Part shown: in pieces, positions 27,301-37,149 of the stretch
Numbering within the stretch: position 1 is the first letter of the stretch
How the letters are laid out: every line of letters begins with the position of its first letter
NCBI RefSeq assembly: GCF_001540865.1
Contig: NC_033631.1
Coordinates: 5,450,121 to 5,514,120, forward strand
Length of the DNA stretch: 64,000 nucleotides
Direction: 5' to 3'
Source: Ananas comosus
Lineage: Eukaryota; Streptophyta; Magnoliopsida; Poales; Bromeliaceae
Position numbers and translations under genes: made by a program
The notes under the pieces: generated by a model
Seen by the model: the letters and a program-made list of their open reading frames with translations, nothing else
What the model was told of the DNA's origin: nothing
The model's database searches: none

Positions 27301-28641
27301 ATAGTAAGACTTAGTAGAAGTGAACTAAATTGTGAATTTTAGTGGTATAGTGACCACTAGGAAAGGATTGATTTCGACCTAGGAGGGTCGTCAACATAGG
27401 GTAAAGTGAGTAAACCCTCGAGTTGTGAAAGTGGATTCCGAAATCCCAAGATCTATGATGACCTTGGTATCAAGGCTAGGGCGTGTGCGACGATTTCGCC
27501 GCCGAGATTGATACCAAGGCAGGATTGGGTGTGTGCGCAGCGTCCACCACCCGGAGGCTTGAACCATTGTCGTGGCGTGTGCGACGATTTCGCCGCCGGA
27601 TGGTTAGCCAGTTTGTGGATCCTACCGCCTGTTGACTGAACCACTGTCGTGGCGTGTGCGACGATTTCGTCGCCGGGTGGCTAAGTCATAGACCTAGGCC
27701 GTTGTTGGGTGAGGTGCGATCCGTTCGCCGCCAGACGGCTAGGACAGGAGTACGGTGAGCTGTTGCCAGCTGAGGTGCATGTGAGAGTTCCTTCACCTCG
27801 AGCTAGACAGTGCGCGGACTATCCGCGATTGATTGACTCAAGACCGAGTCGGGTGGCATAGAGAACTAAGGTAAGAGATACCTTAGGAAAGAATAGCCAG
27901 TTAGAAAGTGCTACAAAGTGTAAAAAAAGTAAAGAATTGCTAGAGCTAAAAGTGAACATTAAGTGGCAAACAGTAAAGAACGATTAAGAACATAAGTAGC
28001 GTTAAAGTAACCTACTTACATGATTACAGGGATTATATATTGCATTTAGTAAGGCATACATGTTTAATATTTACGTAAATTATTATGATTATCTGTTGGA
28101 CTAACATGTTTTAGTGCCTCCTTTGGACCTGGTGGGTCGAGCTCTTCCCTTGGGTGGCCGTACCCACTGGGAACTATATTTATATAGTTCTCACCCCCGT
28201 GTTGTTTTGGGGGTACAGGTTGCACGTGAGCGGCGCGGCGGCGCGAGGACAGGGCATAGTTCCGTAGATAGCGCCCTACCACCGAGACCAGAGATAGAAG
28301 TACCTTGAAGTGGTCAAGCTTACAGAGTATGAAATGAAAGAAACAAATTTGTAGTAATTTGTCTAAGTTTTGTAATAACTTAAAGGTTTCTCTGGTTATG
28401 TAAATGTAAAATATTGTAAATGTAAAAGAATCTCTGGGATGAATGCTTGTAATAGCATAGTTGCACTTTATGTTTTTGATACTTATGCAATCTACATACC
28501 TGCTACAGTTCCTGTTTGGAACCTCTTGTATTGCATTGTTTAGATTGTTGACGCCTAGAACGTACAGGGGAGGCTCTGTCCGCTCGGCGGTCTGTCGGCG
28601 TGCCCGAATCCGACCAAATAGGCGAAGCTCGGGGCGTGACA
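24313..28641 (+). mobile_element. Solo LTR (4.3 kb family LTR5) nested in the gypsy interior
   Basis: Starts TGTAATATATTG at 24313 and ends CTCGGGGCGTGACA at 28641. The flanking pentamers are gaggt and taggt, one mismatch. The gypsy interior continues on both sides. It contains a five-unit tandem array at its start, two TGTACCGGTACA palindromes (about 25237-25272) and the hairpin module (28171-28190). Confidence 0.82.
24325..25203. repeat. Degenerate tandem array, about 180 bp units
   Basis: Five diverged units start near 24325, 24483, 24661, 24841 and 25022. Each carries an aattg(a/g)atT...cccaaa(g)taat stretch, then a gaagtgtt..gatgcgaa block and a gctccgaagcgagctgctgcca-like end. The spacings are 158, 178, 180 and 181 bases. 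The array lies at the 5' end of LTR5, directly ahead of its palindrome pair. Confidence 0.7.
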
Positions 28642-29152
28642 TAGGTCTTAGAACAACGTTTTTTATGCGCTCGTGGTGAGCAGGTTGACGTCGTTGGATA
28701 GTCGGAGTTTTTCATTTCAGTCTACGTAAATAGACTCTAGATTAAAGTGGTGTTGACTCGTGAATTTTCTACGTGAACTTGCGACGTAGTCGAGTCGGTT
28801 ATGGCTATGCGGACCAAGGTAGAGTGGACCTAAATTTCTGAGTGTTGAAGTGTTATCTCAGAATTGGCGATTTGGGATCTGATAATCGCGGGACTGTCTT
28901 TGTCCGCAAGTTATAGGATGGTATTGATCCCGATGAGTTTTGGTCTGTAGAGTTTGGGTTGGTACATTTTCCCTCGATTTGTCCTGGTGGAACCGCAGTC
29001 CTATTTTTCCCCTTCTACGGAGGTTGATTTATTCAGATGTATTTGACCAGTACTCAAAGGTGGTACCACAGTGGTGGAAGTATTATCTGAATTCTATTTC
29101 GGTGGGTACGTGGTCAAGCTTCGAGGACGAAACTTCTTTTAAGGGGGGATAA
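28642..29152 (+). mobile_element. Gypsy interior 3' end and polypurine tract
   Basis: Aligns with the reverse complement of 5319 to about 5620. It ends in tcgaggacgaaacttctttt, then the purine run AAGGGGGGAT (29141-29150), immediately before the 3' LTR. One frame (to 29152) ends F-E-D-E-T-S-F-K-G-G, like the pol terminus of Tekay/Del elements. Confidence 0.75.
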
Positions 29153-32100
29153 TGTAAGGACTGAGATTTTTACTGTGCAACTAAACTCTCCGTTGACGAT
29201 GTTTATGTGTGTAATTTAATTTCATAAGCACTCGTCATGTTTCAGGAGAAAATGAGCTAAAACGGAGAAGTTATGTGATTATTAGTTTTCACTTAAGTGA
29301 ATAGTAACTCCGGTTTTTCGGTGAAGCCGCGGAGTAGAGTTGGCTTTCAACGCGTATCGGACTCTGTTCATAGCGATCCAATAGCTCGTTTCGATCGGAT
29401 CAGCTATTCTAGAACCAATGGCACTGACGGATTTCGGATCCGATGCACGGTTTTTGAGAAAAAGGAGTTTTAACAAAACGAGGGTTTCCGCTCTTTGCTA
29501 TTCGTGCATTTTAAAACTCCCCGTGCTTTGTACAAGTGATCTAGAGATGGGTGAGAGATGTTTCAAGTACCTACTGGTGGTAGGAAATTCAAATACGAGT
29601 TTGAATTAAAGGATTTCGGGTTTCCACCAAGGCCTATGTGTGACTTATGGATTAATTAGAGAGCGGATGGATTCCGTCGCGAATTCGTGACCAAATCTGA
29701 CGAAACAAGATTGTAGTTTTGATGCCTCGTCGTGCTGAACGCGATGGTGCAATCCGTTCTGAAATCCGATGAACGGATTGTCGGATATTGCATGAAGTTT
29801 GCTAAGGGGTCGAGAGTGGAAAATCGGAATTTTCGCAAAAGTCCCGATATTTTATGTACCGTTTCGCGTAATCTTGAACGTCGAGGTGCATACGCGCATA
29901 TTACACGCGTGGTGAAGGACTGGGTAAGAAATACCAAGCTTCGGAGGACTTTTCTGCACCAGAAACCTAGTTCTAGCGGACCTAGTTCCCAACCGTGCCT
30001 AGACATAGCGCCAGCAGGTCCCTGCACTGCCTGTGCTCGTCCCAGACTCCGGCGAACATTCGGCCGCGAAAACTCATGGTTATCTCCTCTCTCCCCTCCT
30101 CGCCACTCCTTCTCCTCTCTGCGCGAAGTTGCTGGGGAAGCGACCACAGACCCTCTGGAAGCTTCCTGGGAAGATATCTCCTCCTCCGTCCGCCGCACCG
30201 GCGCATCCTCCCGCGTCTCCACCAGTCGCGTTTCACGCCGCCCGCTAGCCGCCAACAACCCCAGTGGGGGCCACCCCGGCTTCTCGGCAACCGCGGACGA
30301 GCCGGCCCGAGAAGACCCTAGCTCGAAGGCTTTGCGCCGCCGTATGCAACCCTAGCCTCGTCCGGCCCTGCTCATCTGGCCCTCCGGGGGGGCCGGGGGG
30401 GGGGGAGGGGGGCGTGCCGTCGCGCTCGCATCGCCCGCGCTACCTACGCCGCACGTCGCGACGCCTGCCCGGCACGCTGCCGCCCAGCTCCTGCGGGCCG
30501 CCAGACCGAGTTGCGGGTCGAGCCGGGGCTAGCTCTGCCTCCGCGCGCCGCCGCCATTCCCCGCCGGCCGAGTCGCCCTTCCTCCACCTCCGGCGACGTG
30601 CCGCCGTCGCCCCGACCCTCCTCCGGTCGCCGCCGTGGCCGCCGCTGCCCTAGGAGCCGAGGTGAACCCGCGCGGGCTCGGGTTGTTCCAGCGCCGCCAT
30701 CGCTGCCTTCCGCCGCTGGCCAGCGTGAGCGCCGGCTCCGCCTGGCCGGCAGCACCCGTCAACCGCGGGAGACGCTGCCGCCGGAGCTCGCTGTCCACCG
30801 GAATGAACCCGTGCTCCCCACGGGTTTGGTGGCTAGGGCATCATTGGCCGTCGTCGCCGCCGCCTCCTGTCGCCTACTGACGCGAGCCCCGGCCCCCTCC
30901 GACCTTCCGCACCAACCCCTGGCCGGCCTTCCCGCCGTCCGGTCGCCGCCGGCCACCCCGTGCCCTGCCTAGCCCCGGTAAGCCTAGTTTACCTTTCTGC
31001 ACCTTGTCTTATGGTTCCGGTCACTGTTCCGGTGAACCGAGGCCACCCCGAGTCTTCGGAAGGTGAGCACGATGATCCTGGTTCAGTGCTGATCATCGTA
31101 GCCACCTTCATTGGAGTCTGAGAGCCTCTGATTTGCGAGATAAGCATGTTCTTCATGCTGTGCGCGCAGTCCGCTGAAGTTCGTCTCGCTCCCGCGCTCG
31201 CCACAGTGGCCGGCCATGCTCCGAAGTGTGAGCACGGCCTCCGGCATGTCGATACCTATCAGCGAGAGTCTCGGCTCAACTCGAGTGTCCTCGATTTGCG
31301 CTATCGGACTGTAAAGTCCCGTAAATAGCATGAAATAATGTAATTTTACGTATTATAGGGGACTTTTGTGCAATTGTACACTTCGTGGCTGTTGTGGGTA
31401 GTGTGTAAGGACAGTGGGTGACCTCTGGACTAGTTGTCCAAGGCCCCAAGTTTTACGAAAATCAAATGTTGATTTCCGACGCGTTTTTCGGCGAAACCCG
31501 CCGACGGAACGCGAGTTTGGTTCAGAATTAATCCGACGGAGCTTCGTGACGGATTGTTTTGTCGCTGAGCCTAGTTGGCCGGTCACCCGTGTCATTTCAA
31601 GGGTTCAGAAATGACGGGTGAGCGACGGTGGGTTCCGGTGTCGAAATTGACACTTCTGAGAACCCGGATCGGAACGTTTATTCGACGATAATCGTTTCGA
31701 TGTGAGTTAGTTTTGTTGCTGCCTAGACATCCAATTTGATGTGTTTTGGGGCAGCGAATGACTCGTGGCATGAGTCGGTGCCTTCCGGGATAGTTAGTGG
31801 GTCCCGGCGGAGTCCCGGTGCGATTTTCGGGACTTCCGGCGAGTTACGGTAATCGGTATTGGGAAACCGATCTCCGTGAGATTGTTTGTGGGTTATGCTT
31901 TTAGGGTTTCTTAGCTGTGGGTTAGACACTAACCCAGTGGACCCTCCTTAGGTCCGGTTGACGTTCTTTTGCAGTCAGGAGACAGGCGCGACAGTTGTAC
32001 AAGTGGGTACTTCGATCCGACGTCGGTACAGTGGTGCACGCTCAGTGATGGTTTCTTATCTTTGTTATCCCGTTATTATCTGGCATATATATATATATAT

Positions 32101-33573
32101 ATATATTGATATAAAGTGTTGAGCCTTGCACCTGCATTTATATCTGCATTCCTCTATTCAGTTNATGACATGATTGGTCGAGTTTCATACTCTATACTTG
32201 TGACCTGGTTGGTCGATTATATCTTCATTCCTCTACTCAGTTATTTCCATGTTGATATCATGCTTAGGAGTAGAGTTGACTTATCTGTTCACTATATTTG
32301 TGATTTGGTTGGGCGGTTCCCTATTTGATATCTATGACCTATTCGGTCGAGTTGCTACAGTTCTATCTTGACATATGTAGCCGATTAGTCGCTGATGGCC
32401 TATACGGTTGGTGTGCCCTGAGGGGCTGGATTGTCGGCTAGTTGTCGATGGATGATCTTTGAGCATACTACATTGATCGCCACTGCAGGTACGCATTTCA
32501 CGAACACCAGCAGTTTGATCCACTGCAAGAGGGTGTTCTTTTCCGGAAAAGTGGTTGGATTGCCAACCCGTGAGCCCAGGGGCTTTATTGCGAGGGTATA
32601 TGCTTCTGACCCAGGGGCTTCATTGCGAGGGTCAGGTACATGTTTTCTGACCCAGGGGCTTCATTGCGAGGGTCAGGAAAAAGGTGAGCAGCGTGGCATG
32701 GCCTGAGGTCTCGGACCAATAGGGCAGTGAGAATTAGGTCTTTTGAGGTTATCGTTAGTTGACGCATGCATACAGTAGCTGTTAGTGTTTATTTCCATAC
32801 ATCTTATCTGTTTTATTGTAGCTACTGTTTTATTTACCTGCATCTATACTTGTCAGCTCTTACATATCTCTTCGTTTACTATGGTTCCTACTGTATTACA
32901 TGACCCCCGTACTGTTGTTTAGCTCTTCCTGATCTGGTGAGTATCCTCACCTTCATCGGCTTGCGACGGTACCACTGGGAGGGGAGACATGTTTACATGT
33001 TCTCACCTCCCCCATTTTTCAGATCGCAGGCAATGAGTATCGGGATGAGACGTTGAGAGTACGACGTAGTAGTCAGTCGACTAAGAGCTTCACGATACCC
33101 AGGTTACTTCGGTTGAGCTTTTTTCCTTCTTATTTCGGTTGATGTATAGTTTAGTTGGTTTATGTGGTTCAGTGTTTATTTACATTTGAAAATGTGGATT
33201 TCTGGATTTTGTGAAATAAAAGGTTTTCTACCCCTCGTGGTAGCGTTTCTAAAGAATAAAGGTTTCTGTGTAGGAAACAGTTTTCAAAAGATTTTTATGG
33301 ATTTATGTTTAGACATTGAATGCAAATCTGTGATGTGAATGGTGAATGTATGAATGTATAGTGATTTCTATATTCATTTAGTTGTGGTTGTATCCTGTTT
33401 GTACTGTTGTACTTGTGCGACGCCGTGCAAATACAGAGGAGACTCTGTCCGTGTGAACAGTGGAATCCCTGTATCTGTGGCAGGTCTAGGTTTTCAAAAA
33501 AAAAAAAAAAAAAAAAAAAATTTAGACGCATTTCCGCTATCTTTTAAACTCAAAGGGACCCCGGGGCGTGACA
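29153..33573 (+). mobile_element. 3' LTR of the nested gypsy element (4.4 kb)
   Basis: Begins TGTAAGGACTGAG directly after the polypurine tract and ends CCCCGGGGCGTGACA. It has a GC-rich leader (about 30000-30970) with spurious long frames, a conserved leader hairpin (31061-31107), a (TA)n run (about 32085-32106), one undetermined base (32164) and the hairpin module (about 32985-33005). A G-rich run at about 30386-30415 is absent from the sister LTR and may be a consensus error. Confidence 0.92.
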
Positions 33574-33578
33574 TATTT

Positions 33579-34287
33579 TCTTTCCCGCTTTTAGTAGTTA
33601 TTTAAATGAATGGTTCAGTTAGCTGATTTTTATTGATGATTGCTTGAATGCTGGTGATCTGGTTTTAGTAGATCTGTGGATGTTTTATTATGCATGTAAT
33701 TGGATTTTATATCTATGGTTTTGGAGTTTATGGATCTTCAGTTTTGAGATGTTTGTATACTTTGTGGTTCTCGGATTTGCATTTATGGATTTATGCATTG
33801 TGGATTTCTACCCTTCGAGGTAGTCGGTTTTCAAAATAGAGTTTCCGTGTGGGAAACAGTTTTAAAATAATTTTCGAATGGTTTTCACGAATGTTTGAAT
33901 TAGAGTTTAAAAACAAAAGCTTCCGTGTGGGGAGCACTTTTAAATAGGATGTTTGTTGTACTGTGCATTGCATCATCCAGCGCCTAAGGAGCGTTTAGAG
34001 GCATGTATCATCTCTAAGAATCGTTAGCTGTATGAAAATGCATATTATGAATTGACTACTGATTGGTAAATGTAGGTTGTGGTTGAGATCCTGTTGTATC
34101 CGTTGGTACGCCGTGCAAATACAAAGAAAACTCTGTCCGAGTGGACAGAGGAACTTTGTATTTGTGGCGGGTCTGTACGTCACTTGGGCCAAGTTGAAAA
34201 AAAAAAAACGACACGTTTTCTGTAACTCTGATTTCAAAATGGTAATGGATTTTAAAAGGTTTTTAAATTCGGCCCCGGGGCGTGACA
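33579..34287 (+). mobile_element. Solo LTR1, right segment after the nested insertion
   Basis: The tail of the LTR that begins at 13743. It repeats blocks of the tail at 33230-33573 (cgccgtgcaaatacaaagaa, tgtggcgggtctgtacg), then a poly-A run and the terminus. The duplication tattt at 17210-17214 and 33574-33578 proves that the intervening 16.4 kb was inserted here. Confidence 0.9.
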
Positions 34288-34647
34288 ATTTTGTTTTCTA
34301 TTTTTCACACTATTTCTTTTCCATTCTTCTTCCTCTTTCTCCTTCCTCTCATTCTCCGCCGCAGCCTCCCACGCGCCCTCCTTCCTTTCGTCGTCGCACC
34401 TAGTGCATGCAATAATTCTGTCCAAAATCCCCCAAAAGTCCTAAACCTTTAAATTCACTTTCTCTCTGTTACTAGTTACTACTCCATTGTACTTCCTTAA
34501 ACTCCGTCGAATTCAAAATAAACACCCAAAAGGAACGTTCTCTATTCACCTTCCTCTCCCGTTGTTGTGCTCAACGTGCTTTTGATCCTCTCCGTTTCCC
34601 CTTCTCTATCTGCGTCTCCACCATCGCCATTGTCGTCGTCGTCGACG

Positions 34648-34860
34648 ATGTCGGTGGTGGGTAGGTTAGAGTGTGTGGTGTGCGTAGGGTGCTCGCGCTG
34701 GGCGTGGAAGCGCCTCAACTACGTCGTCGCCTACGACAACGAGTTGTGGCTCCTGTCCTCGGCCGCGGAGTTCGCCCCCATCCCCCGCACGTGCCGCGCC
34801 ATACTCGGCATCTATGCCTGCGACCTCGCCAACCCCAGCGTCGCCCCCTCCCTCGAACCC
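34648..34860 (+). pseudogene. Captured 5' fragment of a class 3 lipase-like gene
   Basis: From the ATG at 34648 about 70 codons read M-S-V-V-G, then LECVVCVGCSRWAWKR, then a YDNELWLL stretch, EFAPIPRTCRAI and YACDLANP. Plant alpha/beta hydrolases of the lipase class 3 type (annotated as calmodulin-binding heat-shock or DAG-lipase-like) begin this way: a Cys-rich ARWAWKR stretch, then an EFEP(V/I)PR.CR motif. The catalytic Ser/Asp/His region is absent. After about 34860 the frame turns into Arg-rich low-complexity sequence. It sits between the MULE TIRs and includes what looks like 5' untranslated sequence (34400-34647), so it was captured from a host gene. Family recognition is by memory of the motif. 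Confidence 0.6.
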
Positions 34861-34889
34861 TCCTCGCCGATCCCAGCTTCGCAGCTGTC

Positions 34890-35110
34890 GCTGCGGGGAA
34901 GGAGAAGGAGGGTGCGGAGGAGGCGGCAACGGCGAAGGGGAAGGAGGGCGCGGGGGAGGCGGCGGCTGCGAAGGGGAAGGAGGGCGCGGGTGAGGCGGCT
35001 GTGGGGAAGGAAAGGCTGGCGGCGTGGTTGTGACGGATGCGCGCCATGGGGTTCCCTGACGACGTGCGCTCGCTCCTGCACTTCCACCGCCCCTCCAATC
35101 CTCTTCTCTG
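34890..35110 (+). pseudogene. Second captured coding-like fragment, family unknown
   Basis: In a frame different from the lipase-like piece, a Lys/Glu/Ala-rich stretch (K-G-K-E-G-A-G-E-A-A repeated three times) is followed by a stop and then RMRAMGFPDDVRSLLHFHRP. The last part has the look of real protein but I cannot name it. It ends at the start of the right TIR. Confidence 0.35.
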
Positions 35111-35639
35111 AATGTGGAGGATGAGGATGAGGATGAGAGGAAGGAGAAAAAGGAAGAAGAATGGAAAAGAAATAGTGTAAAAAATAGAAAAGAAAATAGT
35201 GTAAATTCGATCAAAATAGTGCAATTTTGTTCTAAATAGTGTAATTTTATTTTAAAGAGTGTAATTTTTTTTAAAAGAGTGCAATTTTTATTTAAAATGG
35301 TGCAAAAAATTTTAAAACAGTGCAATTTTTTTTTTAAACAGTGTAATTTCATCATCTTCTTTTTTCTTCCATTTTTTGTCTTTATTTTTTTATTATTTTT
35401 TTCTATAATTTTTTTTTCATGCCTCTCTGCCAACGACCACTGCGCCGGCGATGACGTCGCTAAGGTCTTCCCGCTTCGAGGCTGCGGCGTCGTAGCGACC
35501 TTCGCGGCGTCAGCGTCGGCAGAGAGGTGGTGCCGCTCACGTCTCTGCGCTCCTCCCCCGCGACTCTGACTAGCTCCGGTCGAGTCCGCATCTCTTCGTC
35601 GTCGTCTCGCGTTGGCGCGCCGACGGAGAAGGAGAAGGA

Positions 35640-35743
35640 AGAAGAAGGCCGCGGTGGAGCATGTCGTCGAGCAGGGAGGTGGCGGAGCGGGCATGGCTGC
35701 GGCGGCAGAGGGCCTAGGCGAGGGCGCGGTAGGAGGAGGGGTC
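35640..35743 (-). pseudogene. Same PPR-like fragment in right TIR
   Basis: Inverted copy of 13189-13293. It has the same in-frame stop (plus-strand cta at 35714-35716) and a few substitutions (H for N in the MLNRG stretch). The shared stop shows that the fragment was already broken, or was homogenised, before the two TIRs diverged. Confidence 0.5.
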
Positions 35744-36055
35744 GAGGGAAAGGCTGAGGCGGGGAAGGCGGGCTCGTCGCCGGCGACGTCGCCGAAGCGG
35801 GCGAGGGCGCCATCGCCGGGGCAGGGGGTGTGGCGTTTCTGCTTCGTGTTTTTTTTTTTCCGTTATTTTTTTTTTTATCTGGGAAGTAGAAAAGAAAAAA
35901 GAACAAGAAAAAAAAGAGGAGAGAGAAAAAGGTACAAGGGTATTTTGGTTAGATGGCTGAAAAAGCGGACCGAATTTGCAAAAATGAAAAAGGTAGCCCG
36001 GTTTTGCAAAAGTCCAAAACTAGTGGATTTTTTATGCAAATTGGCCATGAAATTT

Positions 36056-37149
36056 AGATTATTTTGTGATTTAATTTATTAGTTAATTTTTTTCTAGTTC
36101 GATGAGAATTTTTTATAGTAATAACTTGTTGAAATTTGCGATGGCTAATAGATCAGAAACCACTATTCCGATGGAAAAGGTGTGTGGTATTATCTCAAAT
36201 CTTATTTTTTGATATTTGATGATTTACATTTTCTTTTATTTTATGAAATTCGCTAACCATGTTCTTGGTTTTCACCTTAATTTTTAGGATAGTAATGATA
36301 TATTATTCTACTTACAAATAATAATGCATGCTTGTGTCAATTTTAAAGAGTTCATTCTTGTGGTATTAATGTTTTTTAGGCTTTCAATTATGTTTTTCAT
36401 GGTTTTCACCTTAATTTTTAGGATAGTAATGATATATTATTCTACTTACAAATAATAATGCATGCTTGTGTCAATTTTAAAGAGTTCGTTCTGGTGGTAT
36501 TAATGCTTGTTAGGCTTTCAATTATGTTTTTCATGGGTATCTTGTAATTAGTTTGTATTTTTATCTTGCCATCAAATAATTATCTATTCAATAGCAAGAG
36601 TTTTGCGGTGCCTTTCTTTTCCGGCAAAATATCTTTTCTTTTTCTCATGAAAAGATTTATTATTGAAAAATACTTCTTTGTTTTCTTGTTTAAAAAAACA
36701 TTTCCAGCAATAAGCATGTCAAATTAGTTCTGATGCTCCACTCTGATCACGACATTTAGTTTTGATTTTTTTTTTTTTTGAAATTTATGATGGCTAATGA
36801 ATTCATAAATAAGATTCTAATGGACAATTAAGGTGTGTAGTATTATCACAAACTTTTTTTTTATTTTTTGGATAGTTTCATAATTAATATTCTTTTTTTT
36901 TTAATGAAACTATGCTAACATTCTTTTTTTTTCACCTTTATAACCGCATTACTGTTTATTCTTATTTTTAGGGTGTTGAAAAAAATGAAATAAGTATTAC
37001 ATGTTCCCCCAGACGTTTTGGATTATGCATCGACAAGTTAAATGATGTCCAGAAAGCAGCTATTCAGAATTTGGGTTTGAGTCGTGCTACCCATACACCC
37101 CATATTGAGTTGTAGATCCTACAACTATTGGATCCAACGGCTGACATAA
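36056..37149 (+). pseudogene. Decayed spliced gene fragment, transposon-associated type
   Basis: A first exon-like piece at about 36140-36178 (MANRSETTIPMEK, then gtgtgtgg as donor) is separated by AT-rich intron-like sequence from a piece at about 36972-37113. The second reads GVEKNEISITCSPRRFGLCI, then DKLNDVQKAAIQNLGL and a stop. The SPRRF...L...QKAAI..LG pattern is common in plant MULE- or retroelement-associated proteins, which I recognise only loosely. A partial second copy of the first exon lies near 36788-36836. An LTR inserted at 37150 cuts off anything further. Confidence 0.35.
36267..36534. repeat. Two-copy tandem duplication, 134 bp period
   Basis: The block starting ggttttcaccttaattttta at 36267 recurs at 36401 with three or four differences. 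It lies in the intron-like part of the decayed gene fragment. Confidence 0.85.

Larger units (their letters stand above)
17215..33573 (+). mobile_element. 16.4 kb Ty3/gypsy element nested in a solo LTR
   Basis: Bounded by TGTAAAGACTGAG at 17215 and CCCCGGGGCGTGACA at 33573, with perfect duplications tattt on both sides. It comprises a truncated 5' LTR (17215-19462), a repeat segment (19463-23105), interior (23106-24312), a nested solo LTR (24313-28641), interior with polypurine tract (28642-29152) and a 3' LTR (29153-33573). No PBS or polymerase motifs were found, so it is a defective or non-autonomous element. The pol-end/PPT junction is of Tekay/Del chromovirus type. Confidence 0.88.
12909..36046. 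mobile_element. Pack-MULE transposon, interrupted by nested LTR elements
   Basis: The two ends are inverted copies starting GGCCAATTTGCATAAAAA. The left TIR is 12909-13742 continued at 34293-about 34355, the right TIR about 35120-36046, roughly 0.9 kb each. The flanks attaaattta (12899-12908) and atgaaattta (36047-36056) agree at 9 of 10 positions, fitting the 9-11 bp duplications of Mutator-like elements. Without the insert the transposon is about 2.6 kb. It encodes no transposase but carries host gene fragments: a PPR-like piece in both TIRs and a lipase-like 5' piece in the centre. That combination defines a Pack-MULE. Confidence 0.82.

Noticed and set aside
28064..28642. 192-codon minus-strand frame
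   Set aside because: It is antisense inside the solo LTR5 and is destroyed by indels in the duplicate at 22020-22620.
33480..33520. Poly-A tract as a processed pseudogene tail
   Set aside because: The A run lies inside an LTR just before its conserved terminus, with similar runs in sister LTRs (9985 and 34197, reversed or direct).
34666..35694. 342-codon minus-strand frame across the MULE centre
   Set aside because: It runs antisense through captured fragments, AT-rich TIR and GC-rich low-complexity DNA. Its text is Pro/Ser/Arg runs and Leu/Phe-Lys runs with no family motif.
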